Source of the DNA: Linnemannia hyalina
Taxonomy: Eukaryota; Mortierellomycota; Mortierellomycetes; Mortierellales; Mortierellaceae
Length of the DNA: 64,000 bases
Assembly (NCBI GenBank): GCA_019671135.1
Contig: JAHRHY010000025.1
Coordinates: 62,001 to 126,000, forward strand
Direction of reading: 5' to 3'
The stretch's first letter is position 1. Each line of letters begins with the position of its first letter. Below, piece by piece: positions 10,821 to 23,546 of this stretch. A program made the translations under genes and the position numbers. The notes beneath the pieces are model-generated. The model saw nothing but the letters and a program-made list of their open reading frames with translations. It was not told the origin of the DNA and made no database searches.

Positions 10821-13800
10821 CACCTTGGAAGAACAGGCTAAAACGGAGTGGTGTGAACAAACGGTCGCTCAGGATGTTATTGAATTGAACTTGTACGCAC
10901 TCAATACACACAAACCCTACTTCTCGCCCTATTGTAAGTAGGGGCAACCACGAGGAAGGAAAGAATAACAAAGAGAGTACCCTCGCCACAACGAAAACAA
11001 CCAGACAAGTCCGATCTCTTTGCTGTTTTCTATGAGTCGTCTCGTTATTATATCCACAAGGATGAGAGAAAAGAAGTGCAATGGCCAGGTCTGCTTGATT
11101 GTCTAACGCCGTCTCTCTTTCTCTTTAGGCTATTTGTTTGCTCTCTTTCTCTTGTGTTTGTGTCTACTCACTTGTCCTTCTCGTTTGCATACAAGCAACA
11201 GATGGCATTCATTCGCACCATCGCCCTTCTTTTTTTGTTTGTTAGTGTGTGTGTCTACCCTTTCCCTTCAATCGACCACAACCCCTTTGTTTGTGTATCT
11301 TTTGTCGTCCGATTGGCTAATGGGCCACCTTTTGTTAGCCAAAACCCTTGCGAGGATGGACCCATGGTATTGCTTCCCTCCACTTGGTTGGTTGGTTGGT
11401 CAAGAGAAAAAAAAAATAGCGATCGCAGGCACCCCAATAAACAGAAGAGTGTTTGTTTATTGCTTCATGCATTACAACACTCTTCCTTGTGTCCATGCGG
11501 AATAGACCTCTTCCACGGAAGGAAGCCGATTTTTAACTTTGTCGAGTTGCTGTTAATATTGTGTAAACAAACGGTGTGCGCGTGTATGATAGAGAGCAGA
11601 ACGGCACCATCCTCCCTTTTACTTTCTTTACTTTCCAAGGCGTGGAAGCTCGTTTTTATAAAGGCTGAAGGGGGTCCAGTGAGTGATCGACGACGCTAAC
11701 TGATGGCATTGATGGCACTGATGGCACTGATGGTTCAGACGGTTCCGATGCGTTGAACGCCGACCTTGTTTGTCTTTCATCGGAATACTGTGCATCCTCA
11801 TCTTTCTCTTCTTAATTTGCAGCGGAGAAGGGGTGGCAACACCGTCAATAGCATCAACAGATTCACATCAACATGAACAAAGTAGAGTGCATTCGATCGT
11901 CTCTCCCCCTTCATTACAGGCACCCACTCCTTGCTCCAACTCGTGTGCCTAGATTGCCATTCCCATTTACCCTTGACTTCCTTGCCTGCACCCAAAGGGT
12001 GAACAACCAACAAAGTTTATATTTCCCTCCTTTTCGTATCGAATGTATCTCTTCGGACGTACGCCACGCCCTTGAGAAGTTGAAGGACCGCAGTGCGGGG
12101 AGGAGGTAGAGGAGGAGGAAAAGAATCAGTGGCGTGTGGCAGTTTCTAGTCTTCCTTCTGATTTTTTTCTGTGGCGTGCATTTGGAGGAGGTACGTTATG
12201 ACAGCCTGTCACAATGCACATCCCATGGCAAAAAAAAAAGTTGATAAGTAAAAACGGCAACAGCAGTTTGCGCTTTTTTTTTCCTGGGAGCGTTATCTTT
12301 GTGGAGAGGGATGGACCCAGGAACACAAACACACTCACACAAACACAACAACAACAAACGAACCTAAAAAATAGGAACCACAATGAAAAGAAAACACCCC
12401 TCCAAATAAAACAAACATGTACTGCCTTCAGGGGAGGACGGCCATTGGCTCACACACACGTTTGTTCTATGTCGTGTCGACTTTGTTTCTCGAGTACCTT
12501 TTCCCTCTCGCTTCCTGTGTGTGTGCATCCCTACTCTACCCACCCACGCCCTAAGCTCTGTCCAATCCCCGGCCGCCGTCCCTTCTCCAGCACTTCCGAT
12601 ATCAGCCCTTTGTGCAACCTACTCTTTTCATTCATGTATCCTATCTTTCCCGTTGGCCCACTTCCTTTACTGTTTCTTGAAATGGAGTTTTGTCTCTTCA
12701 AACAAGTTTTCTGCTTCGCATGCTTCCCTTCTTGTTCTGTTGGACAGTTTTAGTCTTGGTATTTTACTCTTCATACCTTTCGCCGAAAGGAAAATGAGGG
12801 TTCAAAACATGCTTGTTCGAAAACGAAGTTTATCCATTATAACCACATCCAAAAGGGTTGTTCTGTACCTCTTACATACGGCAGACTTTAGTCCAGCAAA
12901 GAAAATGCAAGGTCTGGGCTTTTGCAGGTTGCGGCTCTCTACTTCTCTTCCCCGCCTTTCCGGGATTCCCTTTTTCAAACAAGAGCATAACGCAGGTCCA
13001 CTTGAGTTGTTCAAGGTCCGTCCATGGAATTATTTTTTTCATTTTTTGCAGTTTTGTTGACGCTTGATGAGGAATAGAGAAGGGGTGACAAAGACACACG
13101 AGAGCAGTAAGGAAAACAAGGTGGGCAGCCAAACGGAACAAGACGTCAACAAGAGAAAAGGGGGTGAGAGAGAGAGCGTGGAAAAGTAGCCTCTTTTAGA
13201 ACAGTCGATTTCACGATCTCGCTTGTTGGTATCGGTGAGTTAGGAGTGTGAGAGAGGTGGAAAATTGTCCTCATTACTTGTTTTGTGGTTCGAGTATAGT
13301 TTACCAGCTCAGTACCTTTCATCTATCGCCAATCTACTCAATCTTCTTCCATCTTCTCTTCCTCGTCGCTTCTCATGCAGCAAAAAGAAACAGGTTCTCG
13401 ACTAAGGTTGACCGGAAAAGGGAATGGGAAGAGAACAAAATATTCAACATGTGTTTGAAGGCAACGACGGCTCACCAGTTCTCATCCATCCACAACTTGC
13501 ATGCTCTTCGACTATAGAGAGAAAAGAACAAGAGAATAGGAGGAAGGGAAAATACTCTCCCACGTGCATATCGCTTCACTTTGCCCCATGGACCTTGCCT
13601 TTCTTTACTCGTGAGAACATAAAACACCACCTCACTTCCTGGTCGACTTGATGGGAAAATGAATTGACAGTTATGAATTGCAGTTGCTTGTTGAGTGTCT
13701 TTCAATGGCATCTCTTTCTTCTCTTCTCTTCAACTCTTTATTCTCTTTCTGTTTTTTCTGGACATAACACCTAGCCAACTCTATCTCACCAACCTTCTCA

Positions 13801-14824
13801 CCTTCCTTCCTGAACCCTCTGCATTCTTCTTTGTACTACTAGTTTCCAAATGTCTTTGTTTACCTTTTCAACCCTATAAGCGACAGCGCTGTGTACGGCT
13901 CACTTGTTTTCTTTTTCGCTATCTGTATCGGAAGGAAGGACCCAACCACAAGGGTAGTTTGTTGTTGTTTGGCAAATAGTCTCGTGCTTCGTTTGTCACA
14001 CTGGGGCTACCTCGACTAGCTTTCGCCCACCTTCCCCACCTTTTTTTTCATCATAAAAAGTAATAGAGTTGAGGCGTCAGAAGACTAAACAAAACGTTAG
14101 TCCCCTGGCAGTTGGAAAGTAGTAAGGCGAGGTGTGATACCCCACGTTTTACTGTATTTGGACAACTGGAGAGAGAACATCATCCCATGGCCCACCCCTT
14201 CGCATTTGCGGCTCTCTACTCCACTATTGCCCACTTCAAGTATCACTTTGCTCGTACCATTGGAATTGGGAGCTCAAGTACCTTACAGCGTAGGCGATAC
14301 CAAAAAGACTTGACTTTTTGTTGTGCACTCTATTCGTGGGAAACTAATACAATAACAACGAAGCGCTGTCACCTGCCTATTGCTTTTCACCCCCGCGCAT
14401 TTCACCCCCCGATAAAGTGAAGAAGTGGGCAATGAAAACAGAACGTACAAGATAAGGACGGATCATAATCTGGACCAACGAACAAATTAAGAGGAGCTAC
14501 TGAACTGTACATAGAGTGCCTGGTTCTCAATGGGGTCCCGGTCTGGCTCTCCAGACTCAGAAGAGGAATATGTTTGGTCGTTTTTTTTCCTATTCAGCAC
14601 TTCCGACTCCGCTAATACACCACAGCGATCATGACCTTGACCTTTGAGCCTGGACATCCCGCTCTAGTCCTCTTTATCCTTCTCTCCGGAGATATTTCCG
14701 AAGTGCATGTCTGCAAAATGGCCAAAAAAAAAAAAAAAAAGATATCTATCTCAGCGCGTCTTTGATTTAATTATGTTCACAACAAGCCTTCATTTTATTC
14801 TCCCTAGAATTGCCGCATACACTT
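10821..14824. other. 4-kb gene-poor interval
   Basis: No gene recognised on either strand. Open frames are short, rich in Ser, Phe, Cys and Leu from CT-rich DNA, and show no domain or splice chain that extends them. It contains an imperfect TGATGGCA/CTGATGG repeat near 11700-11740, AT/CT-rich stretches, and an A run at about 14725-14741 close to the 3' end of the PH-domain gene. It could hold long leaders, regulatory DNA or untranslated RNA; I cannot show any of these. Confidence 0.5.
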
Positions 14825-17800
14825 TCAAGCGCCAGAGGGTGGAGGGGGAGGAGACACTAGGTTCTGATAGGACCGCATGGATCTTAGGGCAGTAGGCGAT
14901 CCAGGGACACTTCTGTGAGGCGACCGGGGAGGGATCATGGGAGGTACTCCTCCGCCCTGCGTGGCCACCGCCAACGCCAATGGGTTCTTGGATGGCGAGA
15001 CTGGCGTAATGCTGTCGCTGACGGGTGGGGTCGGAGGCAAAGGGACTGACGGTGAGGTAGGGAAGTAGTACGATCCAGGGATGACCGGTGGGGCCTTCAT
15101 TGCTGAGGGCGAGGGTCGAGGAGGTTGAGCGGTCGAGTGCGGGGGTGTCAAGGGCAACGGTATCAACGGTGGAGCCGCCAGGCCGTCCATAGGCAGGGAA
15201 TCTACAACAACTCTAACAGAGGCTTCACCAGTGATGGCGGCATTGGAGACGACGATAGAAGGATCCTGGTGGTATCCTCGGCGCATGCTCTTCATGTTCC
15301 CCGCCCAGTCTTCGTCATTATGCAAATCCAAGTCCTCTTCCTCTGTCGTGACCTCGTCTCCATCCTCCATGATCGACAAGGTCGGCGATGTAACTCCATG
15401 ATGATAATCCCTCGTGGACACACTCGAGCCCGCACTATCCTTCCGTCCACTCAACAGCGGGGGAGGCGGATGATCTCCAACAGCCGCAGTGAACAGCGAC
15501 AATTTGCGAAGACCAGGGTAGAGCCCCAAAGCAGCCGCGTGAAGCGAGGGGGACATGCCTCCACCAGGAGAGTGAGTTCCGTCATGATAGAGCCCATTAC
15601 TGCCACGTCTCTGCTGTTGGTGTTGTTGCTGTTGGTACTGTTGTTGGCGACTCCTGTAGCCTTCGTCCATGGAGGTGTGGTGGTCTTCTTCCTCGTGGGC
15701 TCCAAAGTTCTCAGATGCAGAGGAGTATAAAGAGGCAGAGGAGCAGCTCGATAGAGGGCGGCTATTGGAGTCCACCTCCGTTGCATCCTGCGATGGAGCT
15801 GGGAATCGAAAAGAGCTAACATTGTGCAGCACGCGCTTTGCGGGTTCCTGTCCAACGACGTTGTGCGATGATGAGGCGCGAGGACTGTTGATAACAACAG
15901 ATGGGATATCCTCGTTTACTACAGCTGGGCCCCGGTATGGTGCGGGTGAAGGAGTCATCGAGGTGAGGGCTGGATGAGTCGTGTTGATAGGCTCCCGGGG
16001 CATCTGGAGAACAGAGTTGGGGGAAGGCGAGGTCGAGGGTGTGCATCCATCCGCTGGAGTGACAGACGCTAGAGGCGAAGACGCTGTCCTATACACTCTT
16101 CCAGGAGCAGATGTTGGTGAAGGCAAAGATGATATCGAGGCGCCATCCTGGCTGGGCGACATGGGTGACGCATCCTGTCCAGTGTTCCTTGAGGTCACAA
16201 ACGAGCACATGGATGATGACACTGTCGAAGTCGACGTTGCTGGTGATCCTTCCACCGAAGACATAGGGGTGGTCAACTCGGAAGGCCTACGAATGACTTC
16301 TCTTGAGGGCGCATCTCCTGCAAAGGTCCTGGTTGCACCTCCTGTTAACAATGGCGAGATATTTTGTCCACCTTGATCACTGACTCGGATGAGCACTGGC
16401 GATGAAGACTGTCTCCTAGCCATGTACGCAGGTCGCAATGAAGTTCCTGGCGCTCCAGATGACGACGAAGGAGTTGGTCCGCCGTGCTGGTCGTTAGAGA
16501 GCGGACCAGACCTAGGCCCATTCTCAGTAGGCGACAATGTCACGGCAGCAGCGGCAGAGCTCCGGCGGGGCAACTCGTTTCTCTGGGTACTGTTCGAGTC
16601 ACCCTTGAACAAATGGTCGTTTGTATGTCGCTTAGGTGGTGGCAGGGACCTCATATGGAAATCGGAACGGTCCTCCTCCTCCATAAACGAGGCGTTCATG
16701 GGCGACATCGGGTGTCTTGATCCCAGTCCTGGCGACGAAGACATTTGTCGGCGAGACAAAGACGACAACGGTGCTGGAAGGCCTGATGAGGAAGGGAAGC
16801 CTGAAGAGGAGACACCGGATCCTGCAGACAGCGAGTTGGACCGGGGGCTTCCGTTGTTACTCGACTTTGTACTACCTCCTCCTGGCGAAGCATTTGAAAT
16901 CTCGGACAAGGGAATGCCCAACGATGCTGTAGGAGGCAGCTGCGATCCGGGGTTGGGGCTGAGGGGCGAAATCCCGGCCGTGAATCCAGAGATAGGGCTC
17001 CGATCAGACTCGATCGTCGTGGGTAGTTCTAGCGGCGCATAAGCCATCTGTTCCTGAACACTGATAATCTTGCCGCCATCCTGCCGAGGCGGGCTCTGGG
17101 ATTCTTGCAGCCCAGACTCGGCTTCGTCTGCTCCGTCTGACAAAGCAGACGACTCGGACACAGTCGCCAAGTGGAGTTGGATTGGCATCGAGTGGTATGC
17201 CCCGCCACCCTTGACCATAGAAGTGGGTCGTGACTTTTGGGTTTCCTGCAGCTCTGCCTGACGACGCCTCATCTCTTCGGCCTCCATCTCGATCGCCATT
17301 GCAAGCTCGTCTGGTGCAACAATATGCCTTGACACTCCCACTCCCTTGAACAATTCCGACTGCTGCTGCTGATACTGCTGTTGCTGTTGCTGTTGCTGTT
17401 GCTGGTCAATGAACTGTTGCTGCTGTTGTAGTGGCTGAGGTTTCCGAGAAAGTTGGAGCTTCTGCATGGTCCGGTGATGGTTTGCCACAAAGTAGTTGCC
17501 GTCCAGTGCAGTACCCGACAGAGCAGTCTTATCGACCGCTCCAAATTCTGATCCCATCTGTAGACCCATCTTGCGTGAGAGACTAAACGTCTCCTTATTG
17601 TTGCTGCCGGGTCTATGGTTGGACGCCGAGGAAGGTGCACGGGGCGGTGGCGGTGGCAGGGGTTGGGAAGGCGCTGCTGAGAGGGGTGTCTGTGGCCGTA
17701 TAGAGTACCCTCCGTTTGACTTTGAAGAGATCTCCGGTGTTCGGCTGTAGTCCTGTTGTTGACTCTGCTGCGAGAAAGACTCTTCTAGAACACTCACGGA

Positions 17801-18576
17801 CGGCGACCGTCTCCTGGTAGGCGAAGATGCCGAGCTCCGCAAGTGCAACGGTGGGAGTGGAACCGCACTGGGGTCGATTCCAAACTCGGCGTCTCGGGGC
17901 AGGGAGACCATCGATCTGGACGAAAGACCTCTTCCTGAACCACCATTGTAGTTTGTCAGCAGGGACCCATCGGCCTTCATCATGATGGGACTCGAGATCT
18001 CCGAAATGTTCCCTTGGCTACCACTCTTGTCTGAGGACGAAGACCAGAGCGATGATTTCCCAGCCTTCTTTTCTTCCTTGGCAGTCTCCTTGGCCGCCTT
18101 CTTCTCCTCCTTGGCCTTCCTGCTCGCAATAGCATTGGGACTTTCGGGACGGAATTTTTTGTTGTGGAAGGTGCAAGTCTTGGCCATCTGTGTGCAGCCG
18201 CTGTAGTGACAAACTCCAGATCCAAACAGCTTCAGTCCAGAGCTTCCACTACCACTGCCACTCCCGCTGTGGTTCGACCCGGCATTGCTGCCGTCCTTCT
18301 TGTCCTTTTTGTGTTTGCTGCCGCCCGTGACCAGACCCAGGATCGTGGCGCCGGCACTCTTGGGCTTTGAAGGTAGACTAGAATCGGTTGCTGTTGAGCT
18401 GAGGCCATTCTCAGAGTTGAGGTCGTTGATGGTCGATACGTCGCCTGAGGAGGCAATGGTCGAGATTGAGGTCGAGGAGGCAATGCTCTCGGCGCGCTTT
18501 GAAGGGGAGCCGTTTTCAAGGACTCGATAGAATGTCCTGGGAGAGGCTGATCCGGTGTGGCTGTGGGCGTGATGGT

Positions 18577-18646
<70 letters not shown>

Positions 18647-21346
18647 ACTGAGGACGGATGGGTGTTGAGACGACAGGGTTGGGGATGCAAAGGGTGATCC
18701 AGCGACACTTGTCGATGGAGACCCAGCGCCTATGTTTTAATTTGGATTAAAGATAACAAGGTTAATTTAGGACCATGCGGATTATTACCTCATGGCGCAT
18801 CCATGCAGCATACATGGGAATTGTTCCAAAAGCATACAACAAAGACATTGCATACAACCAAGTCAAACAGTACATACCATTTTCAGCGGAAAGACCGGAA
18901 TGGATACTGGATCGGATCGGGTGCATGTGCGGACTGGCCGATCCCACAAGGAAGCCATTCCCTGCGCCTGGCGAGGGTCGGGGCTGATGCAAACTCGACC
19001 GACCCTGGTAATCAGCCGAAAACCGGATTGCCTCCGAAGTCACAGACGACTGGTCCGTAAAAGTCGATCCCGCATACCCCGTACTGCTGGTCGCATAGGA
19101 GAGCGGCGTCGGGTGGATGGGTTGATGGCTTGCACCACCACTCACAATAGGGCTGCCTTGCAAGTGAGCTTGCTGTTCACTACGATCATTACCGCCACGG
19201 ATCGAGTCCATACTCGACTTGGAAGCCTGATTCTGTTGGGTCAATGCAAAGATGTACTCGAGGTTTGTGCTGGTATTGGTGCTGGTGTTGGGCATCGATG
19301 ATGTAGACGACCAGGTGTCGTTGTTGTCCTCATGCGACTGCGAGAAATTCGGTGGGATGTACGGCAACCTTGGCTGGCTCTTTGTTGTTGACGTTATTGT
19401 CGAGTCTGACATGCTTCCTGTGGGTGCTCCTGGTTCTCCTGCAGTAGAAGAATCGTCCAGATGGAGTCTATCAAGGACCTTGTCGATAATGGACTGGCCA
19501 GGGACCACACCACCCTGGTCCATCCTTCGCGAGAGGCCGCCACTAGCAGCATCGCCAGTCTGCTGCAATCCCAATCCTTTGGCAGACGAAGTAGCGGCCT
19601 TGGAGAACCATGTGGCAGTGGCATGGTTGATGTGGAGTTGGAGGGAATAGAGCCAGTTATGGAGCGACTGGGCAGATTCCGTAAAGAAGACGTGGTGTTG
19701 CTGTTGGTGTGGGATAGGTTCGGGCGAGGAGAGCCGGAAGGCGAGTTTTGACTTGCGGGATATCTCTGGGCCAGCTGCGAGGATGGAGTACTCGGAGAGG
19801 TGCAGCATTCCCAGGGGCTTTGTGTCGGTCTAGTGTATTTGAAGGAGTTAGTTTATGTTTTGCTTAGTTTTTTTGTGCACATGAAGACCGGAGTGTACTG
19901 TGAATAAGCAAGAGACAACCGCGCCTTGCACCCCTCCTCTCTCTATTTTTTTGGCCTAACATTCCTCGAATGTGTAATCAAAAAAAGAAGGTCAAGAGGT
20001 TTTCTTGACAGGAGAGAAGCGAGAGAAAGAGACGGAAGATGAAGAGAAGAGATAATCCAAAGGATCCAATTTGTCCGCGGACAAATAATAAAGCAGCTTG
20101 GCGGGTTACCAAAACACAGACAAACACTAAAAACAACAAACGACATCTTTGTCTCTCTGTCTCTCTGTCTCTCTCGCTCGCTCATTATCGGAAAGAAAAG
20201 AAAAAAGACCGCTCGCAAAGACAAGTAATCCGCCGCCGACGCTGTTGCAGTTGTTTTTGTGTCTCGTCGCTGTTGCTGTGTAGAGGCACACAGTTGCTGT
20301 GCGTCCATGTTTCCCATCAAAAACATGTGTATCGGTGCTTGTCTCTGAATGGATGAACAGATCGATGGTCGTGCAAAGGCTCACTTCCCACCTCCATCCG
20401 CCGTTTCTCCTCCGACATCTTAGTCACCCGTGAGAAAGAACTGTAGATAATGAAAAAAACAACTTACATTGGTCCGATAAAAGAACAGACGGTCCTCACG
20501 GAGAACACACCAACGCCGCTTCCAGACCAACTGTAGTGACGACGATCGCTTGTGGAGCCACTCCTGCATCATCACATTATCGCCACCTTCATGTATGTAT
20601 CCGTGGAGATGTTGTTGCTGCAGCTGCTGCTGAAGGTCATGGTCGAATGACCCATCCTCGATTTGCTGTTGTTGCAGCTGTTGGAGTTGGAGCATGGAGG
20701 GGATCGATGAGACAGCTTGTTGGACTGAGGGTAGTTCCCGAGAGCTGTTGTTGCTGTTACTGCTGCTGTTGCTGTTGTGACCGATGCTGTGGTTGTGGCT
20801 GTGGTGGTGATGATGATGGGACCCATTGTTATAATGGTCTCCCTTGCCAATACTGTTTTGCTTGTTGTGCTTGTTGCTATGACTACTACCACTATTGGTG
20901 GTTGATCCCTGTTGCTGAGGAGAATTAGTGTGGTGGTTCTTCAGGAAGGACATTGACCGCACAGTATTATTGTCACTGCCATTGTTATTAAAGTTGTTGG
21001 TAATATTGTTGTTGTTTGAGTAGTTTTGGTGGGCGTAGAGGAGGCTGGGATCATGATCTGCCGAGGGGTAGTGGTTGTGGCTGTGGTTGGTAAGATGTCG
21101 ATTCGAGGAAGAGACGGAAGAGGTTGAGCCTGACGAGGTTGGAGGGCGGGTGAGAGTATTGTCGTATCTGGACGGGGAAGAGGTGGAGGTTGTTCTCGAT
21201 GCTGGTGACTTAGACGTAGGAGGTGGGGGTAGTGGTGGGGCAGGGAGGGGGTCGAGTGGCTGTGAGGATGTCCAGTGGTTATTGTGTTGGTGACGAGTAG
21301 TTGTAGAGTTGTTGTTGTTGTTGCCGGGCTGGCTCTGATTTGTCAT
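14825..21346 (-). CDS. Long PH-domain protein with a Cys/His motif
   Basis: Three exons, 20468-21346, 18878-19829 and 14825-18729, joined in phase into 1,911 residues; the start is ATG at 21346 (MTNQSQPG). The N terminus is Asn/His/Ser/Gln-rich. Residues about 260-363 form a pleckstrin homology domain split by intron 1: EWLHKRSSSLQLVWKRRWCVL, DRLFFYRTN, LGMLHLSEYSI, and the final helix with Trp in LHNWLYSLQLH. PH domains bind phosphoinositides or proteins and recruit to membranes. The remaining 1,500 residues are Ser/Pro-rich and probably disordered, with SSSNNN repeats, polyGln tracts and one compact element at about 784-799, C-x4-C-x6-C-x2-H (VCHYSGC...CTFH), flanked by Lys-rich sequence. 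It looks like a cortical or signalling scaffold; no catalytic domain is visible. Confidence 0.82.
18567..18654 (-). repeat. Coding 18-bp minisatellite (SSSNNN)n
   Basis: About four to five tandem copies of an 18-bp unit, AGCAGCAGCAACAACAAC on the coding strand, encode alternating Ser3-Asn3 blocks in exon 3 of the PH-domain gene. Confidence 0.85.
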
Positions 21347-23546
21347 TATGTGTGTAACCAAGGCAGGTTGGACCAAGCGCTGCAGAGGTGGGAGAAATGG
21401 GTGAGGAGTAGGCCTTTGATGGTGGTATGTGGGAGAGGAGGGAAAAGAGACGAGGAGAGTGAAGAAGGTGAGGGGTGATGGATGGTGATACTGCCAGGGA
21501 ATAGAGGGGAGGTATTAGTGTTAGCTAAAAGGGTCAAGAGCGGCTGGCGGGTGGAGAAGAAGAAGAGGACTGAAGAGAGAGTTTGAAGAAGGAGAGAAAG
21601 AGTGTGTGGGGAGAGAGAGAGAGAGAGAGAGAGGGGTGTCAAAGAAATGAGGAAAAAAAAGTGGATATGAACAACAAATCGGTTTTGATTTGTTGGGATC
21701 AGAGTCAAATGGCTTTCTGAATAGGGTTTCGATAGGGTCGTCACACTCAAAAAATCACTTGCGATGGAGGGATACATGGATATATGGATGTGTGCCATCC
21801 TGACGATACTCCTCTGATCACTAACGGTTGATGTCTTCTCGTCAATGGTTCTCCAACGGCTCTTCAATGGCGACCCCCTTTGGCTTTTTCTATCGTGTCG
21901 TGCAGTAGACTCTCTTACCACTCTCTCTCTCTCGTTTCCTCCTTTTCTTTTTCTTGGATGCTGTGCTCAAATCCATACTGTATCCCCTTTGATGAGGTTG
22001 AGCCCTTTGGCCAATTATTATTTTCCTTTTCTCGACTCGGCCAGCAAACAGCACACACACCTCGAAGGTGAGACTATGAAAACCTTTTTTTTTTTTTTTT
22101 GTTGCTCCTGCGTGGATCATCCCGCCTTTTCTCTTGCCTCTCTACTTTTCTATCTCTCTAACTCTGGGCGGTCGTATCCTGATAGTTCACCGCACAACTA
22201 AAAAGCGGTTGCGGATACCAAACTGCTACACTGTTGATGTTCGTCTGGATAGCAGAACCGTTATTATATTTCTTTACCTGCTGAGCGGGTATTATTTTTC
22301 CTGCGGCTGACTTGATACAAATCGATTCATACCCAGCAATAATGGGCCATGAAAAAGTACGCAAAACGACAACAAACAACAACAAATAAGCAACAGATCC
22401 ACTCGTTCTTCTGTCATAAGTCGGTGGACCTTACCTGACTCGATAAACAAAACAAACTAATCGATCCAACTTGTCTCGACACTCGACAGGCAGTATAGAC
22501 AAGATACTCTCTCCTCCCTTTCCCTCTCTCTCCCTTTACGCCCGATCCTGCCCCTGTCACGCCATCCATTGAAATCTGAAATCACACGCACGTCTGACAA
22601 AACAAAAGCAATTGAAAGTTGGTGCCCAGGGTCTGTTTAAGGGCGGTCTGGAGCAAACAAGCAAAGTAGCAGGAAATACTTTGCCAATCCTCTCTTTTCT
22701 TCCTCTTGGCCTCTCTCACTCCCTCCCTCGCTCTCTTGTTGCTCGCTTGCTTTGCTCTCGTATAGTCTTCTGTTTTCTCATGTGCTTACCTTTTCATACC
22801 TTTTTCATCCTCCGTACGCCCCGCACCACACCTGCACCCGCACCAGCTCTAACGCCCTCAAGCTTGACATGACAGGCAGCAATAAGTGGTGCAGGATACA
22901 GTCTATATGAAGGTTTAAGCTCTTCTCAACTCTGTTTTTTTATCAAGGGGCCAAACGGATATCTAAGCTCTTTCTAACGGTTCATTCATCAAGTACTGTG
23001 TGGCTCTTTTTGCACCCTCTTTTCTCACAAGGCGGAAAAGAAGGGCAATGATAATAGGCCCTAAAGCATAGACAAATGAAAAATACAAACGACATACCCC
23101 TATTATTTCTCCTTACGATAATTGATTGGTTCACCCAAACTGACGGTACAGTTTTTATCAACGGGCAATGACATTAGTCCTGTTCACGAACAAGACTAGC
23201 TTTTGATCACTTTGTACTTGTTCGGGAAGGATCCTGATTGAGTGACGGTGAGACGTTCAACCATGTCTCTGGTTTGTCTGTTAGCGTGTTAATCCCCAAA
23301 AAAAAAAAAAAAAAAAAAAAAAAAGGTACAAACGAGACGAAGGGAGAAGAGACACAGGTAGGCAAAGAGAGAAAAAGTGAGTTTTTTTATTCTAGTTTTG
23401 GGCACATTTTTGTAGAGGCAAAGCGGGGGGTAAAAGTACAAGTAAAGAGGTAAACAATAAAAGGCGAGAGATGTACAGGAAAATAAATGAAAGGGAAACC
23501 AACAACAGTAGTGAGAAATAAAAATAAAAGGTACGTGTCAGATCAA
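21347..23546. other. Intergenic, between PH-domain gene and ammonium transporter
   Basis: No gene recognised. A GA-rich stretch lies at about 21610-21633 (CT on the sense strand of the PH gene, so probably leader or promoter). Homopolymers occur near 22085-22100 (T) and 23298-23325 (A). The remaining frames are CT-rich low complexity. Confidence 0.5.
23298..23325. repeat. A28 homopolymer
   Basis: About 28 consecutive A on the + strand, 220 nt beyond the stop codon of the ammonium transporter. No retroposed gene is recognisable next to it. Confidence 0.8.

Noticed and set aside
15125..17042. Long + strand frames opposite the PH-domain gene
   Set aside because: They are shadows of the Ser/Pro-rich minus-strand exon; no splice chain or motif.
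23298..23325. Poly(A) tail of a processed retrogene
   Set aside because: No gene-like sequence or target duplication was found next to it.
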